Of a stretch of DNA of 64,000 nt, positions 17,630 to 27,283 are shown in pieces (the first letter of the stretch is position 1; the number at the start of each line of letters is the position of its first letter). A program made the translations under genes and the position numbers. A model generated the notes under the pieces. That model did no database searches. It worked only from the letters and a program-made list of their open reading frames with translations, and was not told where the DNA came from. The DNA lies in NCBI RefSeq assembly GCF_019075875.1, contig NZ_JAHOOZ010000003.1:124001-188000 (forward strand), read 5' to 3'. The stretch is from Novosphingobium sp. G106. Its GTDB lineage: Bacteria; Pseudomonadota; Alphaproteobacteria; Sphingomonadales; Sphingomonadaceae.

Positions 17630-19237
17630 ATGCCGACACCGAAAAAAGTCAGCCCGCTGGGCGATTCCGTATTCAATCCGGCCTTTGGAAGTTTCTCTAC
17701 GTCCGATGATGAGGGCGATCTCGTGCAGGTCGCCTTGCTAGGCGCCCTACAAGGCACCGGTCCACTCTTTGGCGGCGATCTGGCGACCACCACTACGCCA
17801 ACGCTGATCAAGGCTAGCGCCGGAACGTCCACGAGCAATTCGAGCGAGTGGACCGGCATCACGTTCGCGCAGAGCGGCGGCTACTATCCTCCCGATAACG
17901 CGCTAGCGGCGGGGCCGATCAACCTGTTGGGCGCCCAATCCGTGATGTCTGCCGAAAACGGAGCCGTCGAGTTGACGACCTTTTCAAAGGGCGTGGGTAC
18001 GACCAACTACGTTTCAGCGACCGCTTTTTTCGGCACCCCGCGATCGGGCTATTCTTACACGGATCCCAAGATTCTGTTCGATTCAGGGTCGCAGCGCTTC
18101 ATCGCGTCGATCGATGAAATCAATGTCAGCACCGGCCAGAGCTATCTCGTCTACGAAGTATCTGCCAATGCCTCGCCTACGAGCCTTTCGAGCGGCTGGA
18201 CGCGAACCGAAATTGAGACCACCGAGACGTCCAGCGCAGGATCGACATTTGCCGATCAGCCGTTGATCGCCGAGAACGGCGGCTGGCTATACATCGACTC
18301 CAACCAGTTTACCTCCGCCGACGCTTTCGAAGGGAACTGGCTTACCCTCGTCGCCAATTCACTGCCCAATACAGGGACGCCATCGACGCTTTCCTACCAG
18401 CTCGGAGGGCCGAACGACTTCTCATTCCAGCCGGCGACCGTTGAGCACGGCCTCAGCGGACCGCAGTTCTTTCTTGCCTACGGCAGCGATGGCTCGAACG
18501 CCTCACTTAGCCTGATCGCCTTTTCGGGAAGTGCGCTGATAGCGGGTACCCAGTCGGGCAATCATATATCGGGCGTTACGGTGAGCGGAACGGCTCTGAT
18601 CCAGGATTACGGGACGCAGGCCGGCTATGCCGTTGCCCAGTCTGGAACAAGCGGCAGACTCGATGCGGGAGACGGTCGCATCACCAGCGCGATCCTCGAT
18701 GCAACCAACCACGTCGTCTATGCTGTCATGGAAGTTCTGCCGACCTCCGGAAGCACCGTACCGACCGACGAGCTCGTGAAGATCGACGTTACGAATCCGA
18801 GCGCGCCGTTACTCGTTTCAGCCGTATCTCTGAATGCGCTCATCTCGCATGGTGTATCCGGCCTTAGCGCCGCCCAACTTGCGGGTAGCGCGACGTTTAA
18901 CGCCTCGCTTGCACTCGACGGCAATGGCGATCTGCTGGCGAACTTCAATGTGAGTGGCAAGAACATGCTGCCCGCGGATGTCTATGCGGTATGGAAGGCA
19001 CAAGGCGGTATCGTCGACATTAACTTGAATCCCTCGTCCGTCGTGGATTATCAGAACAGTGCGCATTATTATGTCGACCCTTCCCACTCGGCAGTGAGCC
19101 GTTGGGGCGATTATTCGACAGCCGTTGCTGATCCGAGTATGGCCAATGCCTTCTTTATTTCTAACGAATACGACAATGGGACAATAATGCATTACAATAG
19201 CTGGGGCACCGCCATTGCACATGTGCTGATTGCGTAA
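17630..19237 (+). CDS. Large secreted-type beta-rich protein, function unknown
   Basis: The 535-residue protein has no signal peptide. It is rich in Ser, Thr, Gly, Ala and Asn, with few Cys or Lys, as in type I secreted or surface proteins. The N-terminus (MPTPKKVSPLGDSVFNPAFGSFSTSDDEGDLV) is polar; the body reads as alternating strands (SGGYYPPDNALAAGP, TDPKILFDSGSQRFIASIDE, WLYIDSNQF) and could be a beta-propeller. The C-terminus ends in AIAHVLIA without RTX repeats. ATG 17630 follows GGGGAAAGGAC. It follows the RTX gene in the same direction but 1.1 kb away. The shared composition suggests that both are exported products of one system. No enzyme motif is recognised. Confidence 0.7.
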   Translation: MPTPKKVSPLGDSVFNPAFGSFSTSDDEGDLVQVALLGALQGTGPLFGGDLATTTTPTLIKASAGTSTSNSSEWTGITFAQSGGYYPPDNALAAGPINLLGAQSVMSAENGAVELTTFSKGVGTTNYVSATAFFGTPRSGYSYTDPKILFDSGSQRFIASIDEINVSTGQSYLVYEVSANASPTSLSSGWTRTEIETTETSSAGSTFADQPLIAENGGWLYIDSNQFTSADAFEGNWLTLVANSLPNTGTPSTLSYQLGGPNDFSFQPATVEHGLSGPQFFLAYGSDGSNASLSLIAFSGSALIAGTQSGNHISGVTVSGTALIQDYGTQAGYAVAQSGTSGRLDAGDGRITSAILDATNHVVYAVMEVLPTSGSTVPTDELVKIDVTNPSAPLLVSAVSLNALISHGVSGLSAAQLAGSATFNASLALDGNGDLLANFNVSGKNMLPADVYAVWKAQGGIVDINLNPSSVVDYQNSAHYYVDPSHSAVSRWGDYSTAVADPSMANAFFISNEYDNGTIMHYNSWGTAIAHVLIA

Positions 19238-19273
19238 TTTGAGAAGCCCCCACTTCGGAGATCGTCTGCTTTA

Positions 19274-19468
19274 TTAAAGTGTATCTATACGAAGGCTCGG
19301 ATTCATTTGAAGCCAGAAGGCGTTTTCGATGAGGTGCCGCCCACGGTATCGCTGCTTGTCGTAGCGGACGGCGCATTTACGGTTGCAGCGTCCTGAGATC
19401 ACGTGCGTAGCACCTGCATCGCGCAGGCTGTCGGCGTAATAGCCCTTATCGCCGAGCAGGTATCGCAT
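19274..19468 (-). pseudogene. IS5-family transposase, C-terminal fragment
   Basis: The minus strand reads RYLLGDKGYYADSLRDAGATHVISGRCNRKCAVRYDKQRYRGRHLIENAF. This is the IS5 (IS427-like) stretch containing the second catalytic Asp (LGDKGYD) and the Y(2)R(3)E(6) motif (RYRGRHLIENAF). The N-terminal half and the last part are missing. A matching N-terminal half is found at 31350-31715. Confidence 0.82.
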
Positions 19469-19541
19469 GTCCGTCGCCAGAACATTTGGCCCAACTCGCT
19501 GCGTAGATTAGCGGATTTCGAGCCTCGTCTTGAGGTTGATG

Positions 19542-20266
19542 TTAAGCGGCGAGCTTGCGGTGCTGCAAGCACCGATGTTCGATGGTTTGTCGCTTGATCC
19601 TTTCGCGCTCTTGGATGATGGCCGGAGCGCTGCCGAAGTAGGCGTCGGCGGGTGTCACATTGGCCAGGCTCTCGTGGTAGCGCTGGTGGTTGTAGTGCTC
19701 GACGAAGGCCTCGATCGGGGCTTCGAGGTCACCGGGAAGGAAGTAGCTTTCCAGCAGGAGGCAGTTTTTGAGGGTCTAGCGCCAGCGCTCGATCTTGCCC
19801 TGGGTCTGGGGATGCCTCGGGGCGCCGCGGACGTGGCTCATCTTATCGGCCTCGATTTATTCGGCCAGTTCGCCGGCGATGTAACCCGGGCCGTGGTGCT
19901 GAGTAGCCGCGGCTTGTGCAGCACCGTGCCGCTGGCGCAGCCGTAAGCCGCCAGGACAAGGTCCAGCGTGTCGGTCACGTCCTCAGCGCGCATGTTGATG
20001 CACAGCTTCCAGGCGATGAATGTAGCGCGAGAAGTTGTCGAGAAGGGTCGACAGATACATCCAGCTCAGCCGATGATCTTGAAGTAGGTGAAGTCGGTCT
20101 TCCAAATCTCGTTCGGCCGGATGGCCTTGGTGTGGAACTCATCGGCGGCCTTGATCACGACATAGCCCGGGCTGGTGATCAGATCATGGGCTTCGGGTAG
20201 CCGGTTAACCGTGACTTCCGACATGAAGTAGCGCTGCTCGTCGGTGAGCCTGCGCGGGATACTGAT
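19542..20266 (-). pseudogene. IS3-family OrfB (integrase core), degenerate
   Basis: On the minus strand, in several frames, I read SIPRRLTDEQRYFMSEVTVN, then KAADEFHTKAIRPNEIWKTDFTYFKIIG. Further on come KLCINMRAEDVTDTLDLVLAAYGCASG, GPGYIAGELAE, MSHVRGAPRHPQTQGKIERW, LLLESYFLPGDLEAPIEAFVEHYNHQRYHESLANVTPADAYFGSAPAIIQERERIKRQTIEH and LQHRKLAA, then a stop at 19542. These are the DDE segments of an IS3 OrfB. At least three frameshifts or stops break it. The 5' end runs into a truncated gene at about 20268. Confidence 0.8.
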
Positions 20267-20269
20267 CGG

Positions 20270-20492
20270 CTATCTCAGCGCAGAACGGTGCGGTTGGATC
20301 TGCGCCAAACTGCGTGACGGCGAGGACTTCCGTGCTGTGTTCCAGGCCAGGGTCAATGGCGGCGCACTCATCCGCGTGGGCTTTCCAGGCGAAATGCTGA
20401 CCCTTCCCGAGCCAACGCCCAAAGCAGTACTTCGCAAGGAAGATCCAGACGACGCCTTCTATCCCGACGAAATCCCGCCCGACGACTTTTAA
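20270..20492 (+). pseudogene. C-terminal remnant of an unknown gene next to the relaxase
   Basis: The plus-strand frame reads GYLSAERCGWICAKLRDGEDFRAVFQARVNGGALIRVGFPGEMLTLPEPTPKAVLRKEDPDDAFYPDEIPPDDF and stops at 20492. The acidic tail and normal codon use look like a real C-terminus. The upstream part is replaced by the IS3 remnant. It converges on the relaxase gene with 22 bp between stops. The family is not recognised; linkage to conjugation is by position only. Confidence 0.45.
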
Positions 20493-20514
20493 CAACGGAG
20501 AGCCTCGCGCCGCG

Positions 20515-23500
20515 CTAAAGCTCAAGCCCTTTCGAGCGATCGAGCTCCGGCTGATCGCGCGACGGCGTCTTCGGCCCGGTGGGCGCTCCCCTACTATCCG
20601 GCCCCAGGCCAAGATCGTTACGACCATGGTCACGGTCTGCTGCTCCGGCGCGGTCGGCACCCTTGCCGGCGACCTGATACGAAAACGAAGCCGCGGAGCT
20701 TGATCGCAGCGGATCATCATTGCGCTTGTCTCCCGGCATTCCGAGATCGTCAGGCAGCGGCCCGGGATGGAAGGCCTGGCCGCGCCCCGACAACAGAGCT
20801 TCAACCCGCAGTTCGCCGACGGTCTCGAGCGCGGACGACTTGTTTCCGCGGTTGTTCTCCAGCTGCCGGGCGAGCTTGTGCGCGTCGTCAGTGAAGAGCC
20901 TCACGTCGGACTTCTGCCGCGTCAGGTTCACGAGAAACGATCGCGCGTTCGACAGATTGCGCTCGGCCGCGCCCATGACGGCGAACACCGTCTCGTTGGT
21001 GATGCCCTGCGCCATGTGGGTGTTGATTGCGTAGGCCAGATCGATTCGTTTGAGCATGGGGTCGCCGGCGCTCAGGGTCTGCTGGTCGCCATTGGCGAGA
21101 CGAACGATCACGACATCGCGTTCGACCTTCTCCACGCGCGCAATTGTCGCGTTCCACATCTCGCGGGTTCGGTCGTTCGCGGTCCAACGGATCGTCTCGC
21201 CATCATGGACGCGAATGGACTTGTCGTTGCTGAGCTGCAAGCCATCACGCCGGTTTGTGGGATCGATCTTGGCCGGATCGATGCGGTGCCGCCGGCCGCG
21301 ATCATCGCGAAGACCAATCCTACCGTTCGCGTAGATGCGCTCGATCCGGTAATCGCCACGATCCAGGCCCAGGCCATTCCGGGAATCCCCTACCTCAAGA
21401 ATGCGCGCGTCCTTCCAGAAATGCGCATAGCGCAGCTCCTCGTGGGCAACGTTGACTTGCTCACGCACCGTAAGCACGCGGCCCTCACCGGTGAGCGTTC
21501 CTTCTGATCTTAGCCCATCCTGGATGATCTCGTTGGCGCGGCCCCGCCCTTCCCGGCTCGACGGCAATAGCGTCGTCGTCGCCCGATCTTCCGGGACAAG
21601 CGCCAGCCAGGCTTGGGCAGCATCGAGCACCCGATCATCGGACTGAACCACGCGTTCGCCCAGGAGCTCGATCGCCGCGCGCACCTGCCCCGCATCGGCG
21701 AGATCGGCGACGGCGCGCATCAGCGGGGTCTGCTGGCGCATGTTGGTGTTGACGGTGGTGAGCGGCAGTTCGTCACGCGCAGTCCGCGCCTGCATGACCG
21801 CGAAGGATTTGCCGGCCTCGATCGCCGAAAGCTGCTTGTGGTCGCCGACGATGGCGAGGCGGCCGACCTCCATGAGATTGGCAACGGCAGTGAGCTTGTC
21901 CATCTGCTCGTTCGAGATCATCGAGGCCTCGTCCAAGATGAGATAGGTGCCCCGGAGTTCGGCCTTGCGCGCGGCAAACGCGCCGGCGGAAGCCTGGCCG
22001 CTCAGGAACTTCTCGTTGCGGAATAGGAAGCTGTGCACCGTCAGCGCCTCAAGGCCCGTGTCAGCCTTCAGATCGGCGACCATCTTGTTCTGGAACGCGA
22101 GCGCTTTCGCATCGCCTTTGATATCTGCGGTGAGCAGCATGGCCTTCTTCCCGCCCACCGCCAGTAGCCGCGCCGCGGCATCGAGCGCCTCGGCTTTCGC
22201 GACGGGCTGGAGCATCGTCGATTTGCCCGCACCGGCACGACCCTGCACGAGCACGATCCGATTCTCAGACGACACCATCTGGATCGCCGCCGACAGTTGC
22301 TCGGGATTGAGCGTCCGCTCCCCGGCGAGCTCCTGAAGTCGGACGCCCGCGACATCGGCCGGCATCAGGGGGGCGCGCTTTCCCCACGCCGGCATCCATC
22401 GCGAGCAGGATCCGCCGCTCCTGCCGCAGCGCTTCGCGCGTGGTGACGAGATCGATCGCGCGGTCGTAGCGTTCGGATTTTTCAGGGATCAGTTCGCCCT
22501 TCTCGGCAAGCTGCGCCATGCGCCGCTCGACCTTTTCATGGGTCACGCCCTTCAGGCCCAGATTGAGCGCGGTCTTCAATACGTCATTGCTGCGAAATGC
22601 GGCTTCGCGTTCGGCGAGAATACGAATGGCGCTGGCAACCGCGAATTGCGTCCGCGCAGTCGAAGGCAGCAGCGTGATGCGGGTGAGGCCCTGATCGACG
22701 AGCGGGTCATGCGGCCGGCGCAGGAAGTCGACGAGCCGCGTCCGGGCATCAACGACGGCCGCGCCGACAGCGATCGCGCCGCGTTCGATCATGCCGCTCC
22801 GCTCGCGCGAACGGTCGAGCGACGCGGCATAGACCTTGTCACCATTGTAGTCGTAGGACTTGGCCTCTTCGCGCCAGCGCGCGCCAAGCGCCGTGCGATC
22901 GCCGGCATCGAGCTTGGGATCGCGCGTGCGCAATGTGACTTCGAGCAGGCCCTCGCGCGACTTGATGCCGAGCGCTTCGGCCTTGGCCTTGATGTCCTCG
23001 CGGCGCTTCGAGAACCCATCGATCGCCTCGCGGTTCACGCCGACGATCTCGAAGGCGCCATGCTTGCCCTCGAGGCGGGTGGTGTAGCCGAGCTGCTCGA
23101 TCTTATCACGCAGGGCCGAATGATAGATCGCGGCCAGCACGGCGTTGGCCTTCCACATCTCGCCATTGTGCCATGCCCGCCAGCCATCGTCGCGAATGAC
23201 CTCTCCATTTGCCCCCAATCGGTCAGGATTGCGGAACTGCTTGGGCAGCCGAGTCAGGTTGGCGACGACGGCATGGATATGCGCCTGCGGATCGAGCGAG
23301 CGGCTCGTATCGTGGGGGAACAGCGCATAGACGAGATTGCCCGTGCGGATCGGGATGGCTTTGCCGTCCTTCTTGATCCGGGCCTCCGCGAGGTTCGCCT
23401 CAGCCCAGGCCATGGTCTCCTTGACCGCGGCCATGTTGGCCGCGAGCAGGCGCTTGTCGCCAGAAACATAGGCAAGCAGCGATGCCGATTTCGGCATCGA

Positions 23501-23746
23501 GAAGGTAAAGTCGGTGCCGTGCGCGCGGTTTTCCTCCTCGCCGACCTGCTTACCGCCGGGGAGCTTGCCGCCGAGCAGGTTCTCGAAATCCGAACGGTCG
23601 ACCGCGCCCGCGAGCCCGAGTTCGCCGGCGCCGCCGCCATACCATTCGGACGCCGCCTCGGACTGCTGGGCGGTGTAGTAATTGTCCGAGGCGAAGTATT
23701 TGGCGGCGCCGCCCGCCGAGCGGACGGCGCCCATGGATACGGTCAC
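20515..23746 (-). pseudogene. traA: MobF relaxase/helicase (TrwC/TraA type), split by one frameshift
   Basis: The relaxase nicks oriT and leads the strand into the recipient. The N-terminal TrwC domain (from GTG 23746, overlapping the traD stop as GTGA) has the tyrosine pair Y23/Y24 (DNYYTAQQ) and the histidine triad H145, H156, H158 (FPHDTSR...DPQAHIHAV). At about 22370-22385, near GGGG and CCCCCC runs, the frame shifts. The second frame carries the RecD-like helicase, with LVQGRAGAGKSTML (Walker A), YLILDEASMIS (Walker B), GDHKQL and a C-terminal INTHMAQGITNETVFAVM motif VI-like segment. Together about 1,060 residues. A single-base change would restore the full protein, so sequencing error, true inactivation or two separate polypeptides remain open. 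Confidence 0.85.
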
Positions 23747-26205
23747 GGCTCGATGTCCATGCCGTCATCGAGATCGGGCGTTTCGGTGTCGATCTCCGCC
23801 CCGCTCCCACGGCGATGTTCGTCGTCGCCAAAATCGAGCTGCAACTCGCGCCGGACCTGCTTGGCCGAAGAACTTGGTTCGCCGGAGCGCTCTTCCCTCG
23901 CCGCTGCCTTCGTGCCGGCCTGAACAGGGCGGTCGTTCTGCCGCGCGGGCTCGCGATCGGCGTCGGACCCAGGCCGACGCTGGTTTTCGAGGGCGCCGCT
24001 ATCGCGCAGCGAGGTACGCGGCCGCCCGGCGCGATCGGCCTGACGGAGCTCGTCCGCCCTCGCCGGGGGATCCTGCCGGTCGGTTCGCGTCGCTACCGGC
24101 CGCTCGCTGCCTGCAGGGAGTCGGGCAAGATCCTCCTCGATGCGCGGCTCGGCTTCGGAGGCTCCTTCCTCGCGCGGGCGCCAGAGGATGCCATCCTGCT
24201 CGAGGTCGACGAGACGCAGGTCGGCTTCGCGCAGCTTGGCCTCGGCACCGTCGCGGCCGCCCGCCTCCTCCGCGGTCTCATCATCGTCATCGTCGCCATC
24301 ACCGCCGGACCCAGGCGCAACGACCGGCGGCAGCGGGGCCGGCTCGAACCCCTCGGCGATCACCGGATAGTGGACGTAGTCCATCTTGATATGGGCCGAA
24401 GGAAAGCGCTCGGGGAAGCGGACATAGCCGTGGAGGTTCATCAGGCTGGTGAAGTCGTCGGCGATGACCAGGGCCTCTTCCTTGGTCGTCGGTGAGATGG
24501 TCGAGGCATCGCGGGTCTGGTGGGCGCCATAGGAATAGGCCTCGTCCATCGTGCGCACCTTCTGGAATCCGATGAGCTTCGAGCACTCTTCTGCGGTGTC
24601 GCGGTCGCTTGTCCTGAGGATCAACTTCGAGCCGGTCAGGCTGATGATGTTGCGCGCGCCGTTCTCGCCGTAGACTTCGCGTAGCCCGGCAAAACTGTGC
24701 ACGCCGAGCACGAAAGCGCCGCCGTAGCTGCGCGCGGTTTGCAAGCCCCGCGTGAGCGCTGGGAGCTGATGGAGCGCGCCGAGTTCGTCGAACACGAACC
24801 AGGTCCGCAAGGTCCGCGTGTGCTTGAGCGTCATCATCGTATTGATGGCGATATTCATCCACAGCGTGAGCAGCGGACGGGTCATGTCGAGATGCACATA
24901 TTGCGCCGTGATGAAGAGGATCGAGCCCGCCTTTTCCTCACGCCGGATCCAGTCGCGGATCGAAAACGGCGAGCCGTTCTCGGGCAGGAAGCGCAGCGCC
25001 TCGCCGTGGGCATTGAGCACGGCGCGGATCGACTGCGCCATCCGCGCCGCGTCGGGAGAAGTCAGCGGATCGGCGACGGTACCCTTGAGCCGTGCGTAGA
25101 TCCGCTTGAGGCTGGCTTTCAATAATTCGTCGGACAGCGCCTTGTTGGTGCCGAGCCCCTGCGCCTTCAATTTGACGCACATCTCGACGAAGAGCATGCG
25201 TGCCGCCTTCTCCCAGAACCCGCCGTCACTACCATGCTCGGGCGGGATCAGGGCGGAGGCCGCCGAGACGAATTCGCTCTGCGTGTCGCAGTCGTTGAAG
25301 ACCGACCAGGTTTCGCAGCGGGCGTCATTTAGGTTGAGAACGTGGTCGCGTGTAGGCTCGTAGAACGCCTCCATGTAGTGGCCGGTTAGATCGAAAATGA
25401 CGCAGCTGTCGCCGCGCTCGAACGCCTGTTTGACGAGCCCGCGAAGCGCGGTCGTCTTGCCCGAACCCGTCGTGCCGATGACCATGGCATGGCTCTGCTC
25501 ATGTCCTAGCGGAAAGGGCAGCGTGCCGAACGAATAGGAGGGAAAGAGACCGTATTTCTTTCGGTCGGGCCACGGTAGCGCCTTGGCTTCGGTGACGCTC
25601 AGATCAGGGCAATTGTCATGCGCGCGCTCGCGCAGCCGCGCCGCATTGTGGCGCTCGATCATGCGCCTGAGGTCGTCGCTCTCGACGAGTTCGACGCCGC
25701 GTTCGTGGTGATCGGCAAGGATCGCCTCGCCGCGATGACGCGCCCATTTGACGAACCACAATGTGAAGGGTCCGGTCAGCGCAGAGGCGAACAGGAAGCT
25801 GCCGATCAGCGAGCGGATGAGCTTGGCCCACGCGATCTCGACGTCGGCAATATAGGGCACGTAACCCATGTAGGTGTGGAGCACGGCGCCGCTCTTCAGC
25901 GTCACGTTTACGGGCTTCATATCCGAGAGCCCGATATAGTCCCAGGCGCCGGCAAGCGCCTTCATGCTGATCATCTGGAACTCGTAATTGTCGAGCACGA
26001 CAGTGAGGCGCGCCCACAGGATGAGCGCGAATAGACCGGCCCAGACGAAGAATGGTACGCGCGCGCCCCGCAACCACATCGACCACTGATGACCGATGAG
26101 CTGCGAGCCGCGGGTGAAGTGGCCGGCGTTGCGTTTGGCATCGCCGTGCCCCGACCAGGGCCTGGGATTGCGTGGCCTCGGATTGCCGGCCTGTTCATTT
26201 GCCAT
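23743..26205 (-). CDS. traD: TraD/VirD4-type conjugation coupling protein
   Basis: The 820-residue ATPase docks the relaxosome to a type IV secretion channel. Two N-terminal membrane segments lie at about residues 52-70 (FFVWAGLFALILWARLTVV) and 128-150. Walker A is IGTTGSGKTT at about residues 243-252 and Walker B is TWFVFDELGAL. The TraD_N/TrwB-like core ends near residue 640. The C-terminal tail is long, acidic and charged (GDGDDDDDETAEE), typical of relaxase-specific tails. I chose ATG 26205; longer in-frame extension runs through the upstream gene. It overlaps the RHH gene by 11 bp and the relaxase by 4 bp, so the three form one operon. No mating-channel genes are in the window. Confidence 0.9.
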   Translation of the reverse strand: MANEQAGNPRPRNPRPWSGHGDAKRNAGHFTRGSQLIGHQWSMWLRGARVPFFVWAGLFALILWARLTVVLDNYEFQMISMKALAGAWDYIGLSDMKPVNVTLKSGAVLHTYMGYVPYIADVEIAWAKLIRSLIGSFLFASALTGPFTLWFVKWARHRGEAILADHHERGVELVESDDLRRMIERHNAARLRERAHDNCPDLSVTEAKALPWPDRKKYGLFPSYSFGTLPFPLGHEQSHAMVIGTTGSGKTTALRGLVKQAFERGDSCVIFDLTGHYMEAFYEPTRDHVLNLNDARCETWSVFNDCDTQSEFVSAASALIPPEHGSDGGFWEKAARMLFVEMCVKLKAQGLGTNKALSDELLKASLKRIYARLKGTVADPLTSPDAARMAQSIRAVLNAHGEALRFLPENGSPFSIRDWIRREEKAGSILFITAQYVHLDMTRPLLTLWMNIAINTMMTLKHTRTLRTWFVFDELGALHQLPALTRGLQTARSYGGAFVLGVHSFAGLREVYGENGARNIISLTGSKLILRTSDRDTAEECSKLIGFQKVRTMDEAYSYGAHQTRDASTISPTTKEEALVIADDFTSLMNLHGYVRFPERFPSAHIKMDYVHYPVIAEGFEPAPLPPVVAPGSGGDGDDDDDETAEEAGGRDGAEAKLREADLRLVDLEQDGILWRPREEGASEAEPRIEEDLARLPAGSERPVATRTDRQDPPARADELRQADRAGRPRTSLRDSGALENQRRPGSDADREPARQNDRPVQAGTKAAAREERSGEPSSSAKQVRRELQLDFGDDEHRRGSGAEIDTETPDLDDGMDIEP

Positions 26206-26476
26206 GGAACTTCTCCATGCGCTCGTCGACGGCATCGAGAATCTTGTCGCGCAGATCGGGAAACTGCAGGCGTACCAGCTGGTCGAGCACGAGCTGGTTG
26301 AACTCGCTAAGCTCGGCGAGCCTCTGGAGGTTCGCCGCCTTGCCCGCATGGAAATCGAGGTATTGCAACACGGCCGCACGAATGTGCTCGGCCTTGGTGA
26401 CGCCGGTCCCGGCGGAGAATTCCGTGAGACGTTCGAGAACGTCCTCCGGAAATTTCAGTGAATAAAGTACAGCCAT
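26195..26476 (-). CDS. Ribbon-helix-helix-type relaxosome accessory protein
   Basis: The 93-residue protein starts MAVLYSLKFPEDVLERLTEFSAGTGVTKAEHIRAAVLQYLDFH, a short strand followed by two helices, as in RHH DNA-binding proteins such as TraM/TrwA-like accessory factors. The C-terminal half is an amphipathic helix rich in Leu that may multimerise. ATG 26476 follows GTGAGGCAA. It opens the RHH-traD-traA operon and lies next to an iterated TTTGCGAT cluster at 26592-26706, its likely operator and oriT. Autoregulation is expected for this class but not shown. Confidence 0.72.
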   Translation of the reverse strand: MAVLYSLKFPEDVLERLTEFSAGTGVTKAEHIRAAVLQYLDFHAGKAANLQRLAELSEFNQLVLDQLVRLQFPDLRDKILDAVDERMEKFHGK

Positions 26477-26591
26477 TTGCCTCACCGCTAGGGGCGGGTC
26501 GAGGCGGGTACTCCGCAAGGCAAAAGCGAGTTCGAACTACCTAGCCGAAGGGCTCCAGTTGTCAAGCGGGCGTGTTCGCCAAAAGACTGGC

Positions 26592-26706
26592 GTTTGCGAT
26601 CTTATGACTGCTTTTATCGCCGCATTGTGCCGTAATACTCGCTGCAATTAGGTTTGCGATAATATATCCGGCGTGGACATTGGATCGCAAACCCCATGTT
26701 TGCGAT
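26592..26706. promoter_or_regulatory. Iterated GTTTGCGAT sites with inverted repeat: candidate oriT/operator
   Basis: GTTTGCGAT occurs directly at 26592-26600, 26652-26660 and 26698-26706, and inverted at 26684-26692. The central pair forms a perfect 10-bp inverted repeat (GGTTTGCGAT 26651-26660, ATCGCAAACC 26684-26693) with a 23-base AT-rich spacer. Iterons and an inverted repeat upstream of the RHH-traD-relaxase operon are the usual make-up of an oriT. The nic site cannot be placed by eye. Confidence 0.55.
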
Positions 26707-26766
26707 AGTAGGACCGCTCAAATCCCCGATATTGCTTGGCAAAGGGTTATCCAGGCCCCGCACCAC

Positions 26767-26785
26767 CGGTGCATACGGTGTGCTG
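26767..26785 (+). repeat. 19-bp sequence shared with the tyrosine-recombinase promoter region
   Basis: CGGTGCATACGGTGTGCTG is identical at 26767-26785 and 63329-63347. The second copy sits immediately upstream of the tyrosine recombinase pair (start 63316). It could be a recombination core, a shared operator, or the scar of an earlier integration. Confidence 0.6.
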
Positions 26786-27283
26786 TCAATATCCCGCCGA
26801 TTTTTATATCCACGGAGCTTCTCCTGAACCGCCGAAAATGCTCGTTTTTCGCTTTCCGGTTAGGCACTTGCGCGCAACTGATCACGCGCAGGAGATGTTG
26901 TCTCATTGGACAGCCTGGCAGGCAATGTTCTGGCTTTGGACCGGATATGGGACCAAATAGCCATCAGGAGGCCTGAAACTCATCCTATCTTCGAGCGCGA
27001 TCTCAATGCGAAATTTCTCGACATTTGAAGGCGCTGAAAAAACGTTGAACGTGCACGAAGCACTGCATGAGCGGCGTGCACCAAGGGGGGGAACAGAGGT
27101 CGTTTAAGGCCATTCGGTCCACCGATTGAGGTGACAATCGTCGAGGCGAAATGGACGCGAGGCGACGCGCAGTCTGACATTAATCGCAGGCAGAATGAGG
27201 GTCCGTTCGCGACGTGGTTACACACGCGGCGGGGACCAGAGCGGTGAAACTGACTTGCCATTTCTCGCCGCGCTAGTCGCACC
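26786..27283. other. Region between conjugation and copper remnants
   Basis: I find no supported gene in these 500 bases. The composition rises in GC towards 27200. Short frames of 60-100 codons on both strands show no motif. The last part joins the IS21 fragment. Confidence 0.3.

Noticed and set aside
22538..23923. A 461-codon open frame on the plus strand opposite the relaxase gene
   Set aside because: It is antisense to a gene with clear relaxase motifs. High GC and third-position bias open long shadow frames here, and the translation has no motif.
23815..24495. Plus-strand frame opposite the traD C-terminus
   Set aside because: It is a shadow of the charged traD tail, with GC-driven openness only.
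26680..26976. Possible gene overlapping the oriT-like repeats
   Set aside because: Cys/Arg-rich translation without a ribosome site or motif; it overlaps the repeat cluster.
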